A DNA stretch of 60,193 nucleotides from a virus, in the IMG/VR virus record IMGVR_UViG_3300040801_004246, positions 1 through 60,193 of that record. One strand, given 5' to 3'. The translations under genes and the position numbers were made by a program. A model generated the notes under the pieces. It had not been told where the DNA came from. It did no database searches and saw only the letters and a list, made by a program, of their open reading frames with translations. Of the stretch, positions 7,892-18,400 are shown piece after piece. Within the stretch, counting starts at the first letter, position 1; each line of letters opens with the position of its first letter.

Positions 7892-8986
7892 ATGTTTAAA
7901 ATCGCTAACCAAGTAATATGTCCCTACGACGACACCGCCCGTATGCACCTTGCAAAAATCGCGGCAATCAACCCACAAATCTATATGATGACCCCAGCAG
8001 AGCTCCAAACTCTTGCAGATGAGGATTTTGCCCTTTCAGTCATCACCAAGAAAGCCCACAAACTGAACAAATTTCCTATCAGCACACACGACAATGCTTG
8101 GCTTTCAAACCAGTACTTCGATGAAACCCACTACCGCTTACCAAAGGAAGCTCAAGCTGTTGCAGCGTATCATATAAAAGCGGCCTGTGACCGGTTTGGT
8201 TTAAAGCCAACGGATGCTGTGGTGAGATTCTCGAAAACGGGATCTGTAAACTCAAACCTTTATTATGAAAAAGATATCCCAAGATCTGCTGCTGTGGTGA
8301 AAACCGCGAATGTGGATCTTTCAAAGTTCGCAGAAGTTGAGAACATCTGCGACAACTACACTTGTGCTCAATATGCTTTCCCAACCCCAAATCACATCAA
8401 GCTAGCGTGCCAGTACTTTGATAAGTACCACCAGCAAATCCCATTGGACTACCGCCACAAATACGCAGCGGCCATCCAAAAACGAGCTAGCGAATTGGGA
8501 CTTGGACAGCAAAATGGTACAGTGGCAAAATACGCCTCTGACTATTACTCAGGCCATGTCGATGCTCACTTGCGCGCCAGGGCCTCTTTGCTTGAAGCTG
8601 CGGATCCTAAGTTCGCTTCTGCCCTTAAAAAATTAGGTGCCATGAAGAAACAACTCGAGCCAATGGATTTTGCCAAAGTCCTTCATGGATTTGATAAGCG
8701 CGCAGGGCTGTCCAAATACTATGGGGCCTCATTAACTGACCCCTATTTGGCGACATTTGCCCAGGAGCCTACACCTTATCAGAACTATACGGCTAAGCTG
8801 GCCTCTGGTGCCACCTTGACTGCTGATGAAATCCGCAAAGTTTCAAACGACAAGTACGGTAAAATAAAAGAGTATTTCGGAAAATCGGTTGCGGATGAAC
8901 TTAAGAAAGAGGGCGTGCCTATCTTTGAGTCTTTACCCACCGATGCAAAAGAGATCGTGGCGGGTATAGCAAATGGCAGTCTATGA
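7892..8986 (+). CDS. Virion protein with repeated helical modules and K-x-A motifs
   Basis: A 364-residue, mostly helical protein. Two related segments can be seen: residues about 60-110 and 155-210 share aromatic/Pro-containing patterns such as YFDETHYRLP and YFDKYHQQIP, followed by an A-A-x-I-K repeat. It contains many K-x-A triplets (HLAKIAAI, VVKTANV, TVAKYAS, TAKLASG), a motif common to many virion-type proteins of this window. Its last 14 bases overlap the next start. I do not recognise a family, and an internal or tail-associated structural role is inferred from context. Confidence 0.6.
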   Translation: MFKIANQVICPYDDTARMHLAKIAAINPQIYMMTPAELQTLADEDFALSVITKKAHKLNKFPISTHDNAWLSNQYFDETHYRLPKEAQAVAAYHIKAACDRFGLKPTDAVVRFSKTGSVNSNLYYEKDIPRSAAVVKTANVDLSKFAEVENICDNYTCAQYAFPTPNHIKLACQYFDKYHQQIPLDYRHKYAAAIQKRASELGLGQQNGTVAKYASDYYSGHVDAHLRARASLLEAADPKFASALKKLGAMKKQLEPMDFAKVLHGFDKRAGLSKYYGASLTDPYLATFAQEPTPYQNYTAKLASGATLTADEIRKVSNDKYGKIKEYFGKSVADELKKEGVPIFESLPTDAKEIVAGIANGSL

Positions 8987-9743
8987 TTCTCAAACTCAGG
9001 ATTTTATAAAAAAAGTCGTTGGCGATAATCCTGAAGATCAGGAAAGAGTCAAAAGGCAAGCTATTGGTGCGGCTAAGCAAGTCATGTCCCAGGGGGCTAA
9101 ACGAGGTCTTGCTGGGGTAGTTCTTGGCACCGCCGTGGGGAAAGCTGTTAGGTCGATCGACGAAGAAAAAACCGCAGCGGCTCAAATGGTCTCACCGATT
9201 GAGGTCTTAGAGATGCTCAATAATGAGCTTCCTGAGGGCTGGGATGACTTCGAGCCTGAAACTCTAAGGGTGGAGCTTTCTGAGACTCTAGGCCTTGATC
9301 CCAACCCAAGGCTTATGAACATGATCGGTGCTTTTCAGACAATCTATAACACGGACTACCCTTTTGAGCTCTGGCATGTGTTTGAGAATGTCTCTCACGC
9401 CATGAATGAAAACCCTGTGTCCTTTGCCATCGTTCAGCCAGCAGAGCTTGATGAGATCGCTTTGACTGTTGATATTTTAAAGAAAATTCGACCTCGTGCC
9501 GAGTTCCAAGATGACGTGTGCGCCTATATTGCAGCGAGTGCGAAGAACTCAGGGGTTGTTTACCTCCCGCCTGAACTCTTCCCTCCAAAAAGCCAGATGT
9601 TTCTCGACCAGATGAACAACAATATGGAGCTTAAAGATCAGGTTAAAATGATGTGGCCCAACTCACGTCCGGGCGAAAGTGCTATCGCCATCCAGACTCA
9701 GCGACTCGCTGAAGTCAGGGACTACGTGAAGGAGGCGTCATGA
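8973..9743 (+). CDS. Structural protein with Gly-rich helix and EEKTA motif
   Basis: A 256-residue protein. An N-terminal amphipathic region leads to a glycine/alanine-rich hydrophobic segment (GLAGVVLGTAVGKAV, about residues 45-60) and then an EEKTA motif near residue 67. The rest is acidic and helical with conserved-looking Trp/Pro positions. The same order of a glycine-rich segment and an EKxA motif recurs in several head-region proteins. Coupling to the following peptidase-like gene (ATGA overlap) suggests a shared complex. The function is unknown. Confidence 0.6.
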   Translation: MAVYDSQTQDFIKKVVGDNPEDQERVKRQAIGAAKQVMSQGAKRGLAGVVLGTAVGKAVRSIDEEKTAAAQMVSPIEVLEMLNNELPEGWDDFEPETLRVELSETLGLDPNPRLMNMIGAFQTIYNTDYPFELWHVFENVSHAMNENPVSFAIVQPAELDEIALTVDILKKIRPRAEFQDDVCAYIAASAKNSGVVYLPPELFPPKSQMFLDQMNNNMELKDQVKMMWPNSRPGESAIAIQTQRLAEVRDYVKEAS

Positions 9744-10291
9744 GTGAGCGTATAAAACACAACTTTGTTCATGGGTTCAGCCGTAATAATAAAATCGGCT
9801 CAAGGCTCATTCGCTGGGGCACTAAGCTAGAGGACCAGACTTCGGAGAGGACGCCTAGCCACTATTTTATTGTTTTCTTCAGAAGGGTCGTCATTGAATC
9901 CAGACTTCAATCTGGGGTCCGCATGACTTACTGGGAATCTTTTAAAAAAGAAAATGAGGTCCTGCATCTCTACGTACCTATCAATGAAAGAGAAGTACAA
10001 GAAAAAGCCTCCAATATGTTTGATAGGATCTTAGAGATTTCCTATGGGAAGTGTTACGATTACGCAGCTGTTATGTACTTTGCCTACAGAGTTTTAAGAA
10101 AAAAAGCTTTTGGGCATCCCATACCCGAGGAGAACTATTTCAATCACCCTGATAAGTACTTTTGCGACGAGATCTATTCGATCGTTTCTGGGGAAGATAT
10201 GGGAATGAAATCTCCAAACGATCTTTACATGTATATGAGGGGTAAAATAGGAAAATTCAAATCAGTTCCTGTTAGTGAGGTGGTAGTCTAA
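9740..10291 (+). CDS. Permuted NlpC/P60 (YiiX-like) papain-fold hydrolase candidate
   Basis: Predicted cysteine hydrolase of the circularly permuted NlpC/P60 class. The candidate catalytic His is H41 in SHYFIVF, early in the protein. The candidate nucleophile is C142 in YFCDEIYSIV, near the C terminus, matching the C-S/D-E-x-V helix motif of YiiX/LRAT-like enzymes. An order with His before Cys defines the permuted group. In a phage it could cleave peptidoglycan peptides or lipids during entry, or modify virion proteins. No signal peptide is present, which fits a virion-associated rather than exported enzyme. Confidence 0.6.
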   Translation: MSERIKHNFVHGFSRNNKIGSRLIRWGTKLEDQTSERTPSHYFIVFFRRVVIESRLQSGVRMTYWESFKKENEVLHLYVPINEREVQEKASNMFDRILEISYGKCYDYAAVMYFAYRVLRKKAFGHPIPEENYFNHPDKYFCDEIYSIVSGEDMGMKSPNDLYMYMRGKIGKFKSVPVSEVVV

Positions 10292-11169
10292 TGGATGCGC
10301 CACTAGTCTTACAGTTCACCCGAGGGGTAAGAAGAAATGCAGACGGAACGGTGGAGATTGACAACCCACTCGTGACTCAAAACGCCCACGGCTTCACCAT
10401 CTCAAATAATGTCCCAATTCCTGCTTACGTGAATGGAGCAGGGCTTGTCGTGGCGGCCCAGGCTAATGATGCCAATACGCTTTCGGCATTTTTTATTACA
10501 GAAATCGTAAACGTAAACCAGTTTCGGACCTTCCCTGGTGGTTTCTTCTTCAACGCTCCATCACACGGACTGACAGTCGGGCAGTATTATTTTTTAAGTG
10601 AGACTGTTGCCGGGGGAGTGACTGCAACCCCAAACCCAGGACAAATTCAAGACCCCGTGTTCTTCGTATTCGATGCTAATACTCTGATCCTTCTTGATAA
10701 CAGACCGTTTATAGAACAGCAGTTTTTACCTTATGCAGTGAAGGTCACGAACACAGACACGACAACCGACATCAACGAGACCCCGGCGGTTGAGGTCCCT
10801 TTGAATGGCTCTGTGGCATTTAACGAGGATTCATCAACATACAATCCGACAGGGAACGGCATTCAAGTTTTGAGAGCCGATGGGTACACGTTGCGAGCAA
10901 GCATTCACGTCAGCGGCATAGTGACAAGAGCAAACCAACTTATTCGGTTTGCAATCAACGGAGTCCCGACTGGCAACATTGCGGCTACTGGTTATATCAG
11001 AGACACGTCAGGTCACAACGAAGCATCATACACGTTGCTTGAAGACTTAAATCTAAACGCCAACGACATTGTTACAGTGGTAGCCGAGGAAGAGGCTGGC
11101 GGTGGTATAGTCACGTTGGCGCAGGTGGGCTCAAGCTCCCTTTTCATAAAGAGGAGGAGAGTGTCGTGA
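10291..11169 (+). CDS. Fibre/attachment protein with C1q/TNF-like C-terminal domain
   Basis: A 292-residue beta-rich protein. The C-terminal half (about residues 150-292) has the pattern of a trimeric jelly-roll head of the C1q/TNF type (SIHVSGIVTRANQLIRF, GYIRDTSGHNEAS, SSLFIKRRR), common at the tips or bases of phage fibres. The N-terminal half is Gly/Asn/Thr-rich with HGF and HGLTVG segments. TAATG overlaps with the upstream gene and GTGA with the downstream gene indicate a single transcription unit. Confidence 0.6.
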   Translation: MDAPLVLQFTRGVRRNADGTVEIDNPLVTQNAHGFTISNNVPIPAYVNGAGLVVAAQANDANTLSAFFITEIVNVNQFRTFPGGFFFNAPSHGLTVGQYYFLSETVAGGVTATPNPGQIQDPVFFVFDANTLILLDNRPFIEQQFLPYAVKVTNTDTTTDINETPAVEVPLNGSVAFNEDSSTYNPTGNGIQVLRADGYTLRASIHVSGIVTRANQLIRFAINGVPTGNIAATGYIRDTSGHNEASYTLLEDLNLNANDIVTVVAEEEAGGGIVTLAQVGSSSLFIKRRRVS

Positions 11170-11849
11170 GCCTAACTAGGATTGTTCAACGAAGAAATAT
11201 CAACCCCACTAATGTCGTCAAGGACCGTGCTTGGACCACAGGTAACAGCTTTCAGGTTCTTGCTGGCACCAAAAGATGCCTCGTTTTTGTTTATGGAAAA
11301 GAAACAACCGATGTTCCGGGGATTATCACAGCTGTTTCTTTAAATGGCGTCCCTGGTACTATTTTAAACCAAAGCTCAATTGACACAGGCTTTGCAGCGA
11401 GTGTCTCAATCGTTTACTGGCTTGAGTCGCAGTTGCAGACCATAGGTATAGGATCGTTTGTCGTGTCAGTGACCTCGAACGGTACACTGCAGGTTGCTGA
11501 CGGAGAGAAGTTTGCCTCAATTCAGTTCAGCGGGGTGGACCAAACAACCCCTTTCACTAATAGTGTCATTGGCTCGATTACTGGCGACGGGCTTTTTTCA
11601 TACCCAGATATTGTGAGGAACGAGGGATCTTGGATGATCGCTAGTAACTGCGGAGGGGATTCGGGGGCAACATCCCTGCCACTCACAAACTTCACCACTC
11701 AAGTCACGATCTCGGCGTCTTCATCGAATCTTCAAGTCCATGATGCTTTTGACCAGAGTCAGTATAACGAAGAGACTTTACAAGTAGTAACAGGCAATAA
11801 CCGGATGGCTTTTCTAATGGCTGCTTTAAATCGCAGCGAGGCAGCATAG
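11166..11849 (+). CDS. Beta-rich tail/fibre structural protein
   Basis: A 227-residue protein starting at GTG 11166 within the stop of the upstream gene. It is Ser/Thr/Gly-rich with alternating beta patterns and no cysteine-based or catalytic motif. Many phage tail regions carry such Concanavalin- or jelly-roll-like proteins. It belongs to the same coupled cluster as the C1q-like fibre. No family is identified. Confidence 0.6.
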   Translation: MSLTRIVQRRNINPTNVVKDRAWTTGNSFQVLAGTKRCLVFVYGKETTDVPGIITAVSLNGVPGTILNQSSIDTGFAASVSIVYWLESQLQTIGIGSFVVSVTSNGTLQVADGEKFASIQFSGVDQTTPFTNSVIGSITGDGLFSYPDIVRNEGSWMIASNCGGDSGATSLPLTNFTTQVTISASSSNLQVHDAFDQSQYNEETLQVVTGNNRMAFLMAALNRSEAA

Positions 11850-11859
11850 GAGGAATGAA

Positions 11860-12414
11860 ATGTACTTAGAATTTTCTGACCAAACAGTGGCAAACAACGT
11901 AGCCATCGAGGTGAATCAATTCACCCAACTACTAAAAAACGTGGCGACAATCCCAATTGAGGTTTTTGAGGATGGTGGTAAGTGGTACGTCAAAGCTGTT
12001 GAGCAGTATGACTACTCTTCGCACGCCGTGGATTCTGTAGTCCAAGAGCTCCCAAGCATTGCCTCTGTAAACTACGTCCAAAACTTCCTAAAAGGAGTGC
12101 AAGAATTTTCATATGAACTTATGGAGAGGTTTAAAGCCGAGAATATCGCCACAGGAATCAGCCAGACTCCTGGTGCTACGGCAGGGGTGCTGGAAGTGAT
12201 GAAGCGAAAGTTTCCTATCTCAGGAGCTCCTAATGAGGGCGTGAGTCTTTATGATGCGCTTACAACAGATAGTCTTACGACTGCTGACGATGTAATTGAT
12301 GCGATGATTGCTGATATTCAAGCCAACCCCTCAAAATACTCTGCGGTTTCCACTTGGATTAACGAGGCAAGGCTTACTGCTTACAAGAATGAAATTATCG
12401 CTTTCTTAGCGTAA
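11860..12414 (+). CDS. Uncharacterised protein preceding the giant repeat fibre
   Basis: A 184-residue, mainly helical acidic protein with no transmembrane segment. A strong TAGGAGG lies six bases upstream of the ATG at 11860; an ATG at 11855 is out of frame. It is directly upstream of the 2199-residue repeat protein, a position often held by an assembly chaperone or adaptor for long fibres, but this is only inference. Confidence 0.6.
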   Translation: MYLEFSDQTVANNVAIEVNQFTQLLKNVATIPIEVFEDGGKWYVKAVEQYDYSSHAVDSVVQELPSIASVNYVQNFLKGVQEFSYELMERFKAENIATGISQTPGATAGVLEVMKRKFPISGAPNEGVSLYDALTTDSLTTADDVIDAMIADIQANPSKYSAVSTWINEARLTAYKNEIIAFLA

Positions 12415-12426
12415 GAGAGGTTTTAA

Positions 12427-15400
12427 ATGGGATGTGTTCAACTAGAGGTGACTTTAACTGAGGCTGTTTTACTGCAGACCTCACACCCACTCAGAACGAC
12501 TGGCAAGTTTGTCAGAGCGGTCATCGAAGATGATACGGGCACACCTGTAGCTGGATCTCCTTTCGTTCTCGCCGACGAAGGCGGGGGTATTTACCGAAGC
12601 ACATCTTACGTTCCAGCGGCTATTGGAAATTACTTTGGCGAAATCTTATTTTATGATGATGCAGGCTTCACCACACTGAGTCCTGAGGTGGGCCCTGTCA
12701 CATTCCAGATCTTTGTAAATGAGAATGAAACTAAAATTAACACGCTCAATGATACGAAGCTCACTACCGCTCGTGCGAACAATCTTGATAACCTTGATGC
12801 GGCTATTTCTACAAGAGAGTCTGAAGCTGATGCAGCGACGCGCGCTTCGACAAATCAAACAGAGCACGATGCCACTCAAACTCAAATAAGTAATTTAAAT
12901 GATATTGACCAGGCGGGAGTTCAGGCTGCCCTCACAGCTCAAGGCTACACCACAGGTCGTGCACCAAATCTTGATAACCTTGATGATACTATTACAAGTA
13001 GGCAATCAGAAGTTGATGCCGCCTCTCGTGCTGCCACAAACCAATCAGAGCATGACACAACCCAGGTAGCGATTTCCAATCTCAATGATCCCACAGCGGC
13101 AGCCATTGCTGATGCTGTATGGGACGAGGCTTTAGCCGATCACACAGCTCCAGGGTCAATGGGTGCAAACCAAAACTTGATCGATGACATCGAGGCGGAC
13201 ACAAGCTCTTTAAATGATGTGAAGATTACTACGGTCAGAGCGAATAATCTCGACAACCTTGATGACACGATATCAAGTCGTGAATCAGAAGCCGACGCTG
13301 CGACAAGAGCATCAACGAATCAAACTGAGCATGACACCACCCAAAGCGCAATCTCTGCTCTTAACAATCCGAGTGCCGCACAGATTGCCGATGCAGTGTG
13401 GGATGAAGCACTTGCTGACCATACGACAGCTGGCTCGATGGGCGCCAACCAAAACTTAATCGACGATATTGAAGCTGACACAGCTTCTTTGAATGACACA
13501 AAAATTACTACGGCTCGCGCAAACAACCTCGATAATCTAGATACCACTGTTTCCAGTCGTGAGGCTGAGACCGATGCGGCCTCCCGTGCTTCTAACAATC
13601 AGACAGAACACGATGCCACCCAGAGTGCGATCTCAAATCTCAACGACCCAACGGCCGCAGCTATCGCGGATGCCGTATGGGATGAAGCCTTGGCTGATCA
13701 CGTGGCCCCAGGAAGTATGGGTGCCAACCAAAATTTGATAGATGATATCGAAGCTGACACAGCCTCTCTTAATGACACCAAAATTACTACGTCTCGCGCA
13801 AACGCCCTTGATAATCTCGATGCAACGATCTCTTCAAGGGAAGCTGAGACTGATGCGGCCTCAAGAGCTTCTACCAATCAGACAGAGCATGATGCTACTC
13901 AAACGGCTATCGGTAACCTTAACGATCTGTCTTCTCTTGATATTCAGTCTGCACTCACTGCGCAGGGCTACACACCACCAAGAGCTGCGGCCCTTGATCT
14001 TCTTGATGCTGCTGTTTCCACGAGAGCTACTCAAGCAAGTGTAAATGTCATTGACGGTATCGTTGACGATATCCTAGAAGACACCGGCACAACAATCCCA
14101 GCTCAAATTTCAGCTCTTAATGACCCCACGGCTTTAGAAATTGCTGACGCCGTATGGGATGAGCCAAGGACAGGCCACGCGATTATCGGAACATTTGGGG
14201 AGTTTATTGACGCTTCCATTTCAAGTCGTGCCTCACAAACAAGTGTCGATAACATCCAAAATAACACTAACTTCCAAGCCACTATTCCTGATCAAGTTGA
14301 GCGTCCAACCTCAGGCACAGTTACAATTACGATTTTTGCAAGGCTTTTTGACAACCTTGGTGTGCCAAAAGACCCAGATCTCAACACTATGAATATTACC
14401 ATTCAAGATCAAGGCGGTGGGGGTATCATACCCTTGACCGCAATGACAAGAACAGGTGTTGGCAGATTCGAGTATGATTATGTTGTCACAACTTCAAGCC
14501 CTCTAGGTCAGCAAGTTATCTTTTTTGACTATGATGAAAGTGCTGTAGGGGTCCAACAGATCAGAACCCTCACTATGGCTGAAACTGCAAACACACTAGA
14601 CCAGATTGCACTCGATGCTGCCGACATCAAAGCTCAAACGGATCAAATCCTCTTTGACGGTAATAGCTATGTTCGCTCTGTGGCTGAAATTGTGAACGAC
14701 AAGACAGACTACACCCTCACAGCAGCTGACAAACAAGCCATCGTAGACGGGGGCCTTAATGAAGTTATCTCTGACTACACTGTCCCAGGATCAGTCGGCT
14801 TTGGGTTCAACTACCAAGTCTACGCTGGAGCTGTGTGGGTCAACACCACTGCCGGGGCACCTGGTACAGACGTAGGGATTCATGGGATTCCCTCAAACCC
14901 CTCTAACAACTTCGCAGACGCTTTAGCGCTAGCAAACTCTCTTAATCTAAGAAAGTTTATTCTTCTTGAAGGGACTTTCACTCTGTCTGGAGCGCTACCA
15001 AACTACGAAATTGAGATTAGAGATGCTGGTATCGTCAACTTCGGTGGGCAAAACGTGGATGGTTCTTTGGTAAGAGGCGGTACAGTTACAGGGACTATGT
15101 CAGGGGAAATCACACTTGTAGAAACAGTCCTTGATGATGTGGTCGATTTCCTTGGTACTGCTGTAAGATGCGGTCTTGACGGCACAACGCAACTTGGGGC
15201 GGGTCAGTCTACAATGCAGTCTTGCTACTCAAAAGTTCCCGGCAACGGCAGACCTGTAATTGATTTTGTAGTCGCAGGGCGAACTTTAAATATGCGTGCT
15301 TATAGCGGCGGTCTGAGGGTCGTCAATATGACTGACGCCTCAAACTTAGCAACTGTTGAATTTATCGCAGGTAAAATTGATCTCCCAGCAAGCAACACAG

Positions 15401-18400
15401 ACGGGGAAATCTCCATACGAGGTACCGTGGTGATTGACGATCAGAGCGTTGGCCTTACTGTCGACCAAACTGCTGCGATCTGTGTCGCTAAAATAGTCGA
15501 TAATACTTGGGACGAACCAAGAGCGGACCACACTCTTGCAGGCTCTTTCGGTGAAGGGGCTCAGGGTGTCCTTTCTATAGCAAGGGCCGATAACCTTGAT
15601 AATCTCGATGACACAATATCTAGTCGTCAGTCAGAAGTAGATGCTGCCTCTAGAGCGTCTACTAACCAAACAGAGCATGATGCAACACAAGCTGCCATTG
15701 CAGCTCTCGAGAATGCTAGCCTTACGGATATCGCTGATGCCGTTTGGGATGAGGCTTTAGCTGATCATTTAGCGCCAGGCTCTATGGGAGCTAATCAAAA
15801 CCTTATTGATGATATTGAGTCTGACACTAGCACTCTCAATGATACTAAGATAACCACAGCTAGAGCTAACAATCTTGACTTCCTTGATGTAGCTGTCTCA
15901 AGTCGTGAAGCCGAAACAGACGCTGCAAACAGAGCAGCTACAGATCAGGCAGAGCATGATGCTACTCAACTTGCAATTTCCAACCTCAACGACCCCACAG
16001 CTGCAGCAATTGCGGACGCTGTATGGGATGAAGCGCTCGTTGACCACAACACACCGGGCTCCATGGGAGCTAATCAGAATTTGATCGATGATATTGAATC
16101 TGACACCAGCACGCTTAATGATACAAAAATTACGACTGCCAGAGCGAACAACCTGGACCGCCTTGATGCAACTATTTCGAGTCGTCAGTCAGAGCTTGAT
16201 GCCGCAAACAGGGCTGCTACTGATGTGGCAGAGCACAACGCAACTCAGTCAGCGATCGCTGCTCTTGAAAATGCAAGTCTGGGTGATATTGCTGATGCTG
16301 TATGGGATGAAGCTCTTGCAGGGCATACAATTGCAGGGTCTGCAGGTTTTGCTCAAAATCAAATTGATGACATCCTTGCCGATACTGCAAGCCTTGATAA
16401 CGTAAAGCTTACTACAGCACGTGCGAACGCCCTTGATAACTTAGACGTTGCAGTTTCAACGAGGGAATCTGAAGTGGACGCTGCAGCCAGAGCTTTTGCA
16501 GATCAAAATTCTCATTCTCAGACCCAAACTGATATCGCAAACCTCAATGATCCTACTGTTGACCAAATAGTAGACGGTGTTTGGGATGAGTCACTTCTTG
16601 CTCACCAGATTGCAGGATCTGCTGGAAGAGTCTTGTCAGACATTTCTGCAATTAACATCAACTCACTTGCCCAGGCCGTGTGGGATGAAGACGTTCTAGG
16701 GAACACAAACCCAGGAACTTTTGGCTCTTATGTAGATGTGATCCGGAATACTGTACTTTCAAGTGCTAACGACTTAAATGATGGTGCTACAGGTCTGGTG
16801 GCGATTTTTAATGAGATCGGTAATGAGCACGGCCTCACAAGAAGTGAGATCAACATTAACGAAGCAAAAATTGATAACCTCTCTTCTCAACTCTCAGGAA
16901 CTGAGTCTGATCTGACAGCTGAGATCCTGACGAACAGGTCTCAAATTGGTAACCTATCCACTCAACTCGGTACGGCAGAATCAAATATCATCTCTGAGGT
17001 TGACCAAAACGAGACTAAGATTGATACGGTCAACCAGAATATCCTGACCATTCAAAACAACACTACAACTAGGTTCGTTGTACCGACAAGGCTCATCAGA
17101 CCAACAGTTGGTACAAAGGATTATGAGTTCCACTTGCGCCTTTACAACACACAAGGGCAGGCGGAGGCTCCCGATGCAGCTCCAACTATTGAAATCTTAA
17201 GGCTTGATACCGGGGCAGTCCTTGATAGCGGAACTATGACTCAAATTGGGGCCGAAGTCGGGGCCTACAGATACCAGCTTACGCTCACACCGTCTTCTCC
17301 TGATGTCCCTGTGCTAGTGGAAGCAAGAGTAGTTGAAAACGGTGAGGCGAGGCTGGTTCCCGCAACAAGTGAGATCACGGACTTTGAGTCTGACCTCACT
17401 GCACTTGACGCAAAAGTTGATGCTGTTGACCTGAAGGTGACTGACAGCAACACCCTTTTAAATAGCGGTGTTTTTGGGCTTCAGGCTCTCAGAAACAACC
17501 ATGACGTGATCGTAAACGAGATCAACGCCAATGAAACGAAGATCGATGCGATCAAAGCAAAAACTGATAACCTACCAAATGATCCTGCAAGTGCTACCCA
17601 GGTGGCTGCTGTTAACGCCACGGTGCTGACAAGACCAACACTTGTCCAGATCCAAAACGCCCTTAATACTTTAGAAGATGCTTTGAGAGGCCCTGATAAT
17701 AGAAACCTCACCGAGGTTTATGATGTCTTTGATGTGTCAGGCTTGCTCACAGACACTGACCCAAGGCTTGATAACTTGGATGCAGCGATCAGTTCTCGAA
17801 GTACACTCACAGCAGCTCAAGTTTGGGCCCATGTGAATAGAACGCTTACAGCGCTGACAATTCCTGCCGCTGAAATTGATAAAATTTGGGATTACCTGAC
17901 AAGTCAGGCAACAACTCCAAACTCTATTGGAAAGCTCATCGTCGATTTCCTTGATGTCGCAGTCAGCTCAAGAGCCTCAACAACTGATGTTACAGGGCCG
18001 CTTGCTGGAGTCGCTCAAGAAGCCACACTCACAGCCTTTGCTGGAGCAACGGCCACAAGGTTTACTGATGTTGATAATGACAACGCTGCAATCAAAGCCG
18101 ACACAGCAGCGATCAAAGCAAAAACTGACAATCTTCCAAGTGATCCTGCTTCTCAAGGCGCTGTGAATGCTCGCTTCACTTCTGTGGATAACGACCTCAC
18201 AAATGCTCTTGCTGAGCTTGCTCTGATAAAAGCAAAGACTGATAACTTGCCAGCTGATCCTGCAAGCAACACGGAAGTAAACCAGATTCCTACGAATCCT
18301 TTGCTTACCACTGATCCAAGGCTCAATAACCTTGATGCTGCAGTCAGTTCAAGAGCAACCCCTGCGGATCTTGATGTCTCTGCTCTTGTGACCTCTGTTG

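Noticed and set aside
12745-16740. Regular 279-base repeats suggested a CRISPR-like or other DNA array
   Set aside because: Repeats are in frame, far too long for CRISPR, have no unique spacers, and differ at wobble positions as coding repeats do.
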